NCBI GenBank assembly: GCA_004376205.1
Contig: SOKG01000035.1
Coordinates: 1-13,469, forward strand
DNA from: Dehalococcoidia bacterium
Lineage (GTDB): Bacteria; Chloroflexota; Dehalococcoidia; SZUA-161
Direction: 5' to 3'
Length of the DNA: 13,469 nucleotides
Positions 1-5,786 of this stretch are shown here, piece by piece. Position numbers and translations under genes: made by a program. Every line of letters starts with the position of its first letter. The stretch's first letter is position 1. Below the pieces are notes generated by a model, which worked only from the letters and a program-made list of their open reading frames with translations, was not told where the DNA came from and did not search any database.

Positions 1-732
1 ATTCTGGGTGTAGTTCTCATAATCCATGTGGGCCCCGATATCGTCCGCAAGCATACCCCTGTAAAGCGCAGCCTTGGCCAGTCCCACAGCCAGCGGTGGA
101 TTCTTGGCTATCTCCCCGGCAAACTCCTTGGTCTCCCTCGTAAGGTCATCGTGGGGCACAACCTTATTCACTAAGCCGATCCGCTCAGCCTCCTGGGCAC
201 TGATGACGCTGCCGGTAAGCACCAGCTCACATGCCTTGGCCATTCCCACAAGGCGAGGCAGATTAAAGGTGGCGGCGCAATCAGGTATAACACCTCTCTT
301 GATGAAGATCGTGCTGAAGCGAGCCTTATCCGAGGCAATCCTCATGTCGCATGCCAGAGCCAGTCCCACACCTCCACCAGCAGCCATGCCGTTAACCGCA
401 GCGATAACCGGCTTCATCATGTTCCTGATCTTAAGCACCGTCGTGGGCATAGTGCCCACTCTTCGAACTGCATCGCCGATAGTCGTCCTGGAAAAGGCTG
501 CCCTGTCTTCGATGAGGGTCCCCAGGTAACTGACATCACCACCGGCACAGAACGCCTTACCTGCTCCAGTTATTATCACCACCCTGATGTTTGCATCCTG
601 GCTAACGTCATTGATCGCGTCATCGATCTCACCCATCATGGGAAGATCGAAGGCATTGTTCACATCAGGTCTATTCAGGGTTATAGTTGCCAGCATATCT
701 TCCTTCTCAAGAATCACCGTCTTATAGGGCAA
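1..732 (-). CDS. Enoyl-CoA hydratase/isomerase family protein (crotonase fold), C-terminus cut by window edge
   Basis: 244 codons are visible and the frame is still open at the window edge; the family is usually about 260 residues, so only the last 15-20 are missing. Crotonase landmarks: oxyanion-hole segment CAGGD (residues 62-66), NGMAAGGG (114-121), ACDMRIAS (127-134) and the LPRLVG segment (158-163). The two glutamates used by classical enoyl-CoA hydratases (E144/E164 of the rat enzyme) align with Gly123 and Phe143, while Asp151 in 'IPDCAAT' matches the catalytic aspartate of PaaG-like isomerases and 4-chlorobenzoyl-CoA dehalogenase. I therefore infer an acyl-CoA isomerase or related enzyme rather than a standard beta-oxidation hydratase. 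The start is TTG at 732, chosen because AAGGAGG (739-745) lies 6 nt upstream and the N-terminus PYKTVILEKE fits the family. Substrate is unknown. Confidence 0.9.
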   Translation of the reverse strand, partial: MPYKTVILEKEDMLATITLNRPDVNNAFDLPMMGEIDDAINDVSQDANIRVVIITGAGKAFCAGGDVSYLGTLIEDRAAFSRTTIGDAVRRVGTMPTTVLKIRNMMKPVIAAVNGMAAGGGVGLALACDMRIASDKARFSTIFIKRGVIPDCAATFNLPRLVGMAKACELVLTGSVISAQEAERIGLVNKVVPHDDLTRETKEFAGEIAKNPPLAVGLAKAALYRGMLADDIGAHMDYENYTQN

Positions 733-790
733 TTCCTACCTCCTTCTCGCTTCTCAGCGCACTATGGAGCGCTCTCAAATACCTGACGGC

Positions 791-819
791 ATGATACCCT
801 CAAGCCAACCCTTTGTCAA
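791..819 (-). promoter_or_regulatory. Sigma70-type promoter of the crotonase-family gene
   Basis: On the minus strand TTGACA (814-819) is followed, after exactly 17 nt, by TATCAT (791-796). Transcription would start near 784 and give a leader of about 50 nt. The leader contains an AGCGC/GCGCT dyad (756-760 / 769-773) with an 8-nt loop and no T-run. The rest of 733-935 shows nothing further that I can identify. Confidence 0.75.
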
Positions 820-935
820 TTTCGAAAGGGCTAGCTTGTTTGGCAGCGATTTGTTCCCACCCCCTCCGCCCTTTTTCGACCCGGTAACTGAAATCTGCTT
901 GTAAGATCTCTGCGACTCTTTCTAATCAAAGGGGC

Positions 936-965
936 TTGACAGGAAGGGGAAATGTCATTTATGAT
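936..965 (+). promoter_or_regulatory. Sigma70-type promoter of the DtxR-family regulator
   Basis: TTGACA (936-941), an 18-nt spacer and TATGAT (960-965). The predicted start of transcription is about 972, so the palindromic operator at 973-988 would cover roughly +1 to +16. That position fits repression of the gene by its own product. Confidence 0.7.
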
Positions 966-972
966 TATGATA

Positions 973-988
973 GTTAGTCTAGTCTAAC
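973..988. promoter_or_regulatory. Metal-regulator operator O1, GTTAG-N6-CTAAC
   Basis: The sequence is GTTAGTCTAGTCTAAC: a dyad with perfect GTTAG/CTAAC arms and a nearly symmetrical centre. The half-site GTTAG/CTAAC also occurs in the established DtxR/IdeR box (TTAGGTTAGCCTAACCTAA), though with a different spacing. The site lies directly after the -10 box of the DtxR-family gene, and the same architecture recurs at 1535-1550 and 2163-2178. Assignment to the protein encoded at 1027-1509 is inference from position and recurrence. Confidence 0.72.
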
Positions 989-1026
989 AGTTCAGGGGGG
1001 AGCGGAATCATTTCGAGGAGGCCGAA

Positions 1027-1509
1027 ATGATAAGTGAACAGACTGCCAGCAGGGAAGACTATCTTGAGGCGATAGCTAAGCTTAGTGAAGAGGAAACCAG
1101 TGTGAGGGTGACCGAGATCAGCAAAAGGATGGGGGTGAAGAAACCCAGCGTCACTGCTGCTCTCCACAAGCTTTCGGAGGACGGTCTTGTGAAGCATAGA
1201 AGATATGGCCTTGTCGAGCTTACTCACAAGGGCCGAATGATTGCAGAGGAGGTTATGCGCCGCCACGAGGTGCTTTTTCACTTCTTCTCCGAAGTACTGG
1301 ACATTGATCATGAAATAGCTCAGGAGGATGCCTGCAGGGTGGAGCACTCGCTGAGCCCCACTAGCCTGGAGAGGCTGGCAAAGTTCGTAGAGTTTGTTTT
1401 GACATGCCCCAAGGGAGAACCTATGTGGCATAAAGGGTTCAAGTACTACTTTGAGCATGGTGAGCGTGATCAACAGCTAGTGGCAAGATGCTTGGGGCCA
1501 GACAGCTAA
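1027..1509 (+). CDS. DtxR/MntR-family metal-dependent transcriptional repressor
   Basis: 160 aa: an N-terminal winged helix (about 8-70, with recognition-helix region 'GVKKPSVTAALHKLSEDG') followed by the metal-binding dimerisation domain (about 71-150). There is no C-terminal SH3-like domain, so it is MntR-sized rather than DtxR-sized. Putative ligands are D11 and E14 (MntR D8/E11), H80 (MntR H77), C103 (DtxR C102; MntR has Glu99 here), E106 and H107. The site is thus a mix of MntR-like N-terminal ligands and a DtxR-like cysteine, so metal choice cannot be read from it; the downstream feo genes argue for Fe(II). Start ATG has GAGGAGG (1015-1021) 5 nt upstream. It is the first gene of the iron locus and is probably autoregulated through the 973-988 dyad. 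Confidence 0.93.
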   Translation: MISEQTASREDYLEAIAKLSEEETSVRVTEISKRMGVKKPSVTAALHKLSEDGLVKHRRYGLVELTHKGRMIAEEVMRRHEVLFHFFSEVLDIDHEIAQEDACRVEHSLSPTSLERLAKFVEFVLTCPKGEPMWHKGFKYYFEHGERDQQLVARCLGPDS

Positions 1510-1523
1510 AGCTGTATTTTTTT
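1502..1523 (+). terminator. Possible compact intrinsic terminator at the end of the DtxR-family gene
   Basis: ACAGC (1502-1506), loop TAAA, GCTGT (1511-1515), A, then seven T. The dtxR stop codon TAA lies in the loop. The stem is only 5 bp, so termination may be partial. If it works, the feo genes depend on their own promoter close to the operator at 1535-1550. Confidence 0.42.
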
Positions 1524-1534
1524 CAACGTTCAAA

Positions 1535-1550
1535 GTTAGTTGGTGCTGAC
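1535..1550. promoter_or_regulatory. Metal-regulator operator O2 upstream of the first feoA
   Basis: GTTAGTTGGTGCTGAC has the GTTAG-N6-CTAAC architecture of O1 with one mismatch (CTGAC). The flanks TCAAA before and AAC after are nearly shared with the feoB-proximal copy at 2163-2178. A CTAGT-GAAAG-ACTAG hairpin (1564-1578) lies between it and feoA. I could not identify a convincing -35/-10 pair here. Confidence 0.6.
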
Positions 1551-1609
1551 AACTGGCAAGGTCCTAGTGAAAGACTAGTGAGAGAAATGTTATTAAGAGG
1601 TGGCAAAAG

Positions 1610-1858
1610 ATGGCTAGCAAGCCTTTGAAGGAGCTGAAACCCAAGGATAAGGGCAAGATAGTCAGGGTTGGGGGGAAGGGCAGTGTTCACAGGCGGCTCT
1701 TGGATATGGGGCTGGTTACTGGAGCCGAGGTCGAGGTGGAACGGGTGGCACCACTGGGAGATCCCATGCAGGTGAAGATCAAAGGATACCATCTGACTCT
1801 GCGCAAAGAAGAAGCAGCGAATATATGGGTGGAGGCGGCGGAGGGAGGAGGCCCATGA
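1610..1858 (+). CDS. feoA: FeoA family protein (first copy)
   Basis: 82 aa, a typical stand-alone FeoA: a small SH3-like beta-barrel cytosolic protein that works with the FeoB ferrous iron transporter. Recognisable family features are the opening 'LKELKPKDKGKIVRVGG', the 'RRLLDMGLVTGAEVEV' block (about 28-43) and the closing 'YHLTLRKEEAANIWVE' strand (about 60-75). RBS AAGAGGTG (1595-1602) is 7 nt before the ATG. Its stop overlaps the start of the second feoA (ATGA at 1855-1858), which implies translational coupling. The mildly basic N-terminus (K5, K8, K11, K13, K14, K16) is peculiar to this copy compared with the second one. Confidence 0.93.
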   Translation: MASKPLKELKPKDKGKIVRVGGKGSVHRRLLDMGLVTGAEVEVERVAPLGDPMQVKIKGYHLTLRKEEAANIWVEAAEGGGP

Positions 1859-2073
1859 TGCCTTTGAGTATGGTTCAGTCGGGTGAGTCGGTTCAGGTGG
1901 CTGCCATCAGAGCGGGCTGGGGGCTTCAGAGGAGGCTCGCCGACATGGGTCTAACCCCGGGGGTGCGGGTGAAGGTTATCAATAGCCAGGGGCGTGGTCC
2001 CGTAGTCCTGGACATCCGGGGATCAAGGCTGGCACTGGGTCACGGTATAGCTCATAAGATCATGGTCACGTAG
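1855..2073 (+). CDS. feoA: FeoA family protein (second copy)
   Basis: 72 aa from the ATG at 1855, which overlaps the stop of the first feoA in an ATGA arrangement; a GGAGGGAGGAGG run (1840-1851) supplies the RBS. An in-frame ATG at 1825 would add ten residues rich in glycine and arginine, but it lacks an RBS and would simply re-read the coding sequence of the first feoA; ATG 1858 is another option. The FeoA core is present: 'GLQRRLADMGLTPGVRVKV' and the C-terminal 'SRLALGHGIAHKIMV'. The pair differ clearly in sequence, so this is an old duplication with room for different roles, for example one FeoA partnering FeoB and the other a different surface or oligomer. That division is inference. Confidence 0.9.
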   Translation: MMPLSMVQSGESVQVAAIRAGWGLQRRLADMGLTPGVRVKVINSQGRGPVVLDIRGSRLALGHGIAHKIMVT

Positions 2074-2162
2074 CCTGGAGCGGAAGGAAAGAATTATGTT
2101 GTCGCGCACACTAGAGGAACTCAGGCAGCCCACAGAACTAAAGGTTTTTTTTGAGGTCAAAA

Positions 2163-2178
2163 GTTAGGGGGGACTAAC
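2163..2178. promoter_or_regulatory. Metal-regulator operator O3 upstream of feoB
   Basis: GTTAGGGGGGACTAAC: perfect GTTAG and CTAAC arms with a 6-nt centre, as in O1. It lies in the 141-nt gap between the second feoA and feoB, where the preceding T8 tract (2145-2152) and TCAAAA resemble the O2 region. A separate regulated promoter for feoB is the simplest reading, but I could not pick -35/-10 boxes with confidence. Confidence 0.68.
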
Positions 2179-2214
2179 AACACTGTTGCTGATAGATAGA
2201 AGGAGATCAACAGA

Positions 2215-2898
2215 TTGGCTAGAGAGATAACCGTTGCCCTGGCAGGAAACCCCAACTCAGGTAAGACCACAGTGTTCAACAATCTAACAGGGGCCAGGCA
2301 GCATGTGGGCAACTGGCCCGGAGTCACCGTTGAGAAGAAAGAGGGAGGTTGTAGCTACCAGGGCTACAACATGAGAATTGTCGATCTTCCCGGTGTCTAC
2401 AGCCTGACCGCCTATTCTCTGGACGAGCTCATCGCCAGGAACTTCGTGGTGGAGAAGAAGCCAGATATAGTGGTAGATATCGTCGATGCTTCAAACCTGG
2501 AGAGGAACCTCTACCTTACGGTGCAACTCCTGGAGATGGAAGCAATGGTGATAGTGGCACTCAATATGATGGACGTGGCCGAATCCAGAAGATACCAGAT
2601 CGATAGCGAGGAACTATCGCGCCTTATGGGGATTCCCATGGTACCTATGGTGGCCAGCCGCAATCAGGGCACCAGGGAACTGCTTCAGACCATAGTCGAT
2701 GTAGCAGGGAATAGAATTCAGGTGGACGGATTGACACTGAAGTATGGGCAGGAGGTGGAGGAGGAGATCGAAAAGCTAGCGCAAAGCATATCCCTCAGTC
2801 CGCTTGCCCGCAAATACCCCCCAAGATGGCTGGCGATCAAGCTGCTGGAGGAGGATGAGGAGACAATCAAGATGTTCAAGGAGTCGAGAGGTGGATAG
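2215..2898 (+). CDS. feoB: FeoB N-terminal part: G-protein domain and linker of the ferrous iron transporter
   Basis: 227 aa in this frame. GTPase motifs: G1 GNPNSGKT (11-18), switch I with T38 (VGNWPGVTVE, 31-40), G3 DLPG (57-60), G4 NMMD (117-120), and a G5-like 'VASR' (146-149). The helical region typical of the FeoB GDI domain follows (about 170-222). The TTG start has AAGGAG (2200-2205) 9 nt upstream. The frame ends at TAG 2896-2898, exactly in the linker before the membrane domain, which continues in the +1 frame. No conserved segment is lost between the two parts. Either a one-base frameshift (real or from sequencing/assembly) has broken one gene of about 660 codons, or the G domain is made as a separate polypeptide coupled to the next ORF. 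Confidence 0.93.
   Translation: MAREITVALAGNPNSGKTTVFNNLTGARQHVGNWPGVTVEKKEGGCSYQGYNMRIVDLPGVYSLTAYSLDELIARNFVVEKKPDIVVDIVDASNLERNLYLTVQLLEMEAMVIVALNMMDVAESRRYQIDSEELSRLMGIPMVPMVASRNQGTRELLQTIVDVAGNRIQVDGLTLKYGQEVEEEIEKLAQSISLSPLARKYPPRWLAIKLLEEDEETIKMFKESRGG
2878..2893 (+). promoter_or_regulatory. Ribosome binding site and GTG start inside the end of the FeoB G-domain frame
   Basis: AAGGAG (2878-2883), a 7-nt spacer, then GTG (2891-2893) in the frame of the FeoB membrane domain, 8 nt overlapping the end of the upstream frame (stop at 2898). This is what a translationally coupled second gene would need. It also encodes Lys-Glu in the upstream frame, so chance cannot be excluded. Confidence 0.5.
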
Positions 2899-4198
2899 CG
2901 AGGAAATCCTTGACGCCAAGGACAGAAGCCTAGCTCACCTGAGGAAAGTCTACGGGGACGAGGCCGAGACAATGATTGCCGACGGCAGGTACGGCTACAT
3001 CAGCGGCCTAATGAAGGATATCCTCAAGAAGCCCGCTATTGAAAGGCTGACGCTCTCAGACAGAATCGACAAAGTGGTGCTCAACAGGTGGCTGGGTATT
3101 CCCATATTCCTGGCCCTTCTCTATGGGGTGTTCCAGTTCACCTTCGTCGTATCTGTGCCCTTCATGGACTGGATCAACGAGGGCTTCGGCTGGCTGAGCG
3201 AGCAGGTATCGGGCATCGGTGGCTGGGGTGGCTCCCTGCTCGCTGACGGCATAATCGGAGGTGTAGGGTCGGTGCTGGTCTTTGTGCCTGTGATATTCCT
3301 GCTCTACATCGCCCTGTCGATACTGGAGGACAGCGGCTACCTGGCCCGGGCTGCATTCGTGATGGACCGGCTGATGCACAGAATCGGGCTTCACGGCAGG
3401 TCCTTCGTCCCCCTGATGCTGGGCTTCGGCTGCAATGTTCCGGCTATCATGGCTACTCGGACCATCGAGAACCCCAAGGACAGGCTGGTAACCATCCTGG
3501 TTAGCCCCTTGATGTCCTGCGGCGCCCGGCTGCCGATCTACGCGCTGTTTGCTGCAGCCTTCTTCACGGCTTACCAGGGGATGGTGGTCTTCTCGTTTTA
3601 CGCCATAGGGGTTGTCCTGGCCATCCTGCTGGCCTGGTTGTTCCGCAAGAGGCTGGTCACCGGCGAGAGCGGCCACTTCGTTATGGAGTTACCCCCCTAC
3701 CGCATCCCCACCGTCACCGGGGTCGTGACTCACATGTGGGAGCGAGGAAGGGGATTCTTGATCAGGGCGGGGACGATCATCTTCAGCATAGTGATTCTCA
3801 TCTGGCTCCTGGACTACACCGGTGCCCTGGAGCCTATAGGAAAAGCCATTGCACCGATATTCAGCCCTGCGGGCTTTGGCCAGTGGCAGGCGGCGGTGAC
3901 CCTGGTATTCGGCTTCCTGGCCAAGGAGGTGGTGGTAGGCACCTTTGGCACCCTGTTTACCGGTGGCGAACAGCTTGGAGGACTGGGACACGTCATCGGC
4001 TTCGAGCTGGGCTGGACACCCCTCATTTCCTATGCGTTCATGGCCATGAGCCTGATCTACGTCCCGTGTATGGCCACCATCGTCACAATCAAAAGGGAGA
4101 CCAACTCCTGGAAATGGGCCGGCTTCGTCATCGGTTATACCCTGGTCTTGGGCTGGATTGTGGCCACGCTTATCTATCAGATCGGGAGGCTCTTCTGA
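2891..4198 (+). CDS. feoB: FeoB C-terminal part: membrane permease domain of the ferrous iron transporter
   Basis: 435 aa if translated from GTG 2891. It begins in the end of the FeoB linker (DSEEILDAKDRSL), passes a helical stretch ending 'LTLSDRIDKVVLNRWLG' and then about eight or more hydrophobic helices from residue 70 onward. Conserved gate motifs are intact: GFGCNVP (178-184), PLMSCGARLP (206-215), FLAKEVVVGTFG (342-353) and VPCMAT (391-396), with cysteines C181, C210 and C393 that in this family are proposed to line the Fe(II) path. Everything expected of the membrane half is present and undamaged, so selection on it looks intact. The open frame itself extends upstream to about 2804, but that segment is the G-domain sequence read out of frame. 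Together with 2215-2898 it makes one complete FeoB. Confidence 0.92.
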   Translation: MDSEEILDAKDRSLAHLRKVYGDEAETMIADGRYGYISGLMKDILKKPAIERLTLSDRIDKVVLNRWLGIPIFLALLYGVFQFTFVVSVPFMDWINEGFGWLSEQVSGIGGWGGSLLADGIIGGVGSVLVFVPVIFLLYIALSILEDSGYLARAAFVMDRLMHRIGLHGRSFVPLMLGFGCNVPAIMATRTIENPKDRLVTILVSPLMSCGARLPIYALFAAAFFTAYQGMVVFSFYAIGVVLAILLAWLFRKRLVTGESGHFVMELPPYRIPTVTGVVTHMWERGRGFLIRAGTIIFSIVILIWLLDYTGALEPIGKAIAPIFSPAGFGQWQAAVTLVFGFLAKEVVVGTFGTLFTGGEQLGGLGHVIGFELGWTPLISYAFMAMSLIYVPCMATIVTIKRETNSWKWAGFVIGYTLVLGWIVATLIYQIGRLF

Positions 4199-4228
4199 TG
4201 GTGATTGTCAGGATAAAGAGGCAGTGAC

Positions 4229-5053
4229 ATGAGCAAACCTAAGTTACGCACAGTCTCTGGAGCAAGGTCTCTTGCACTGGCCTTGGTAATCGCCCTGGTG
4301 GCGTCTCTGCTGGCCATACCCGCCTATGCCCAGGTGCCCTCCGGTGCTTCGGGATCGGTTGATAAGGTGGACCTATCGCCCATCTGGATCTTCGATGCGG
4401 ACGAAGAACTATACAAGTTTGTCGTTGAGGAAGACGATCTCAGGGGCTATAGCAAGGGGAACGAGCTGATCGAGATCGTTTTTGATGGTCAAGTCATACC
4501 CGACGGCAGCCTCACCGTTTGTGAGGTGCTCACCTTCAGGGTGCTGCAGCTGGCATTCTCACAGCTCTGGCCGGATGATGTGCCCAACCTGGCGGATTTC
4601 GCTGTCAGGTACGGCGACCCCGGTGAGAGCAGCAAGGCTACCTTCGAGTACATTACCCGGGCGTTCTCCCGTGGCGAAGCCCAGATTGAGATGGCCGAGG
4701 GGGTGACTGAACAGAATCTCGATGTGGACGCCTTCTGGTACGAGTTCACCAACACGGACACGGAAGAGTCCTTTGAAACCCAGGTGCTGGAGGGAGTTTA
4801 TCCCGAGGGCTTCTTCGAGCTGAGAACAAAGGTAAGGATGGGCGAGGCGACGGAGGCCGAAAAAGCTGACTTCGCATCGCAGTGGGAGGAGGTCAGAGAT
4901 AACCTCCTGACATGGGAGCTAGACGACCTCTTTGAGGTTGAGGAGGAGCAGGCAGAGCCAGCCCCTGTCTGGCAATTGGTGTTTGCCCTCGGGCTTACAT
5001 CCATTGTGGTCGGAACCACTGTTTACTCTCTGGCAAGACGAGGCAAGAAATAG
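4229..5053 (+). CDS. Exported, C-terminally membrane-anchored protein of the feo locus, function unknown
   Basis: 274 aa. It has a Sec-type signal peptide: basic start (KPKLR, GAR), hydrophobic core about 13-30, likely cleavage after AYA at 34. The mature part is acidic. A single transmembrane helix (about 248-268) is followed by a basic tail (ARRGKK), so the bulk should face outside, anchored from the C-terminus. The ectodomain has one cysteine (C98, in 'LTVCEVLTFRVLQLAF') and a helix-rich look, with the segment 'PEGFFELR' at 192-199. The C98 helix and following 'ATFEYITRAFSRG' weakly remind me of FmdE-family proteins; I cannot verify this. RBS AAAGAGG (4215-4221) is 7 nt upstream. It sits 30 nt after feoB and 22 nt before the feoC-like gene, so a role beside the Fe(II) permease, such as metal binding or delivery outside the membrane, is a reasonable but untested inference. 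Confidence 0.85.
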   Translation: MSKPKLRTVSGARSLALALVIALVASLLAIPAYAQVPSGASGSVDKVDLSPIWIFDADEELYKFVVEEDDLRGYSKGNELIEIVFDGQVIPDGSLTVCEVLTFRVLQLAFSQLWPDDVPNLADFAVRYGDPGESSKATFEYITRAFSRGEAQIEMAEGVTEQNLDVDAFWYEFTNTDTEESFETQVLEGVYPEGFFELRTKVRMGEATEAEKADFASQWEEVRDNLLTWELDDLFEVEEEQAEPAPVWQLVFALGLTSIVVGTTVYSLARRGKK

Positions 5054-5075
5054 ATGCCGCAGAGGAGGTGGGGCG

Positions 5076-5321
5076 ATGCTTTCCAGGATTCTGAAGGAGT
5101 TTGAGGGGGCCGAAGGGCCGCTGGACGTAAATGAGCTGAGCCGACGTCTGGGTGTTGAGCGAAGCGCTCTGGATGGAATGCTGGGATTTCTGGTGCGCAA
5201 GGGGAAGTTGCGCGAAGGCGGCTTGGGCACAGAGACTTGCGCCCATTGCGCCGGCCATCTCAGCTGTGCTCAATTACAGATGGGCAATCTGATGGGTAGG
5301 GCATACGAACTGGTAAAATAG
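5076..5321 (+). CDS. feoC: FeoC-like winged-helix protein with a cysteine cluster
   Basis: 81 aa from ATG 5076, which has a strong GAGGAGGT RBS (5062-5069). The open frame extends upstream into the preceding gene, but no start there has such an RBS. Residues 1-45 form a small winged-helix pattern ('LSRILKEFEGAEGPLDVNEL', 'SRRLGVERSALDGMLGFLVRKGKL'). The wing is followed by C55-x2-C58-x5-C64, close to the cysteine cluster of FeoC proteins that is reported to bind an oxygen-sensitive Fe-S cluster. In known Feo systems FeoC associates with the cytosolic domain of FeoB and affects its stability or activity. Here there are three cysteines rather than the four of enterobacterial FeoC; H57 or H61 might be additional ligands. 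Confidence 0.82.
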   Translation: MLSRILKEFEGAEGPLDVNELSRRLGVERSALDGMLGFLVRKGKLREGGLGTETCAHCAGHLSCAQLQMGNLMGRAYELVK

Positions 5322-5380
5322 GAGCAGGTGAAACTTGTCTCTATATATCCTGCAGCAGAAAAGCAGATAGGAGGTTGGTT

Positions 5381-5758
5381 GTGTCAAGAACGGACGAGAA
5401 CCTGAAGATCGCCTTCGCGAATGAGAGTCAGACCAATGTCGAATACCTTGCCTATGCCCACCAGGCTATGGAGGAGGGATTGATGGAGATGGCGCAACTC
5501 TTCAGGGAAGCGGCAGGGGCGGAGATTGTCCATGCCCTGAGCCATCTCAAGGTCATGGGTGTTGTCAAAAGCACTAAGGAGAACCTCAGAGAGGCTGCCG
5601 AAGGAGAAAGCCTGGAGATCCTGTCGATGTACCCCAAGTTTATCGAGGAAGCGGAGAGCGAAGGGAGAGAGGAAGCGGCAAACTCCTTTAGAATAGCCTT
5701 CGAACGGGAGAAGCACCACCGCTCCATGTTCCAGCAGGCTCTCAAGCATATGGGGTAG
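5381..5758 (+). CDS. Rubrerythrin-type diiron protein lacking a rubredoxin domain
   Basis: 125 aa ferritin-like four-helix bundle. All diiron ligands of rubrerythrin can be matched to the Desulfovibrio vulgaris protein: E15 (E20), E48 and H51 (E53, H56), E76 and E79 (E94, E97), E110 and H113 (E127, H130). Rubrerythrins reduce hydrogen peroxide in anaerobes. The protein ends after the bundle, without the C-terminal Cys4 rubredoxin domain, so it needs an external electron donor that is not in this window. The start is GTG 5381, because AGGAGG (5369-5374) lies 6 nt upstream and MSRTDENLKIAFANESQ fits the family; TTG 5375 would overlap no usable RBS. It follows the feoC-like gene by 59 nt and is probably part of the iron locus, which would pair Fe(II) uptake with peroxide removal. 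Confidence 0.9.
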   Translation: MSRTDENLKIAFANESQTNVEYLAYAHQAMEEGLMEMAQLFREAAGAEIVHALSHLKVMGVVKSTKENLREAAEGESLEILSMYPKFIEEAESEGREEAANSFRIAFEREKHHRSMFQQALKHMG

Positions 5759-5786
5759 TCTGACGGGCCGAGACGCATCCGTAGCC

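Noticed and set aside
74..529. Plus-strand open frame of 151 codons
   Set aside because: Antisense to the crotonase-family gene, whose motifs are unmistakable; low-complexity Ser/Pro/Ala content is typical of a shadow frame.
756..773. AGCGC/GCGCT dyad in the leader of the crotonase gene
   Set aside because: A short stem with an 8-nt loop and no T-run; it may be chance and I see no riboswitch-like structure.
1825..1854. Earlier ATG for the second feoA
   Set aside because: The extra ten residues re-read the end of the first feoA and there is no RBS in front of it, whereas a strong RBS precedes ATG 1855.
2096..2167. 23-codon ORF with GGAAGG upstream, between the second feoA and feoB
   Set aside because: It overlaps the duplicated T-tract/operator block, its stop lies in the operator GTTAG, and a peptide this short has no independent support; a leader peptide cannot be excluded.
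2804..2890. Upstream extension of the FeoB membrane-domain frame
   Set aside because: It is the linker DNA of the G-domain frame read out of frame (Arg/Ser-rich, no FeoB similarity).
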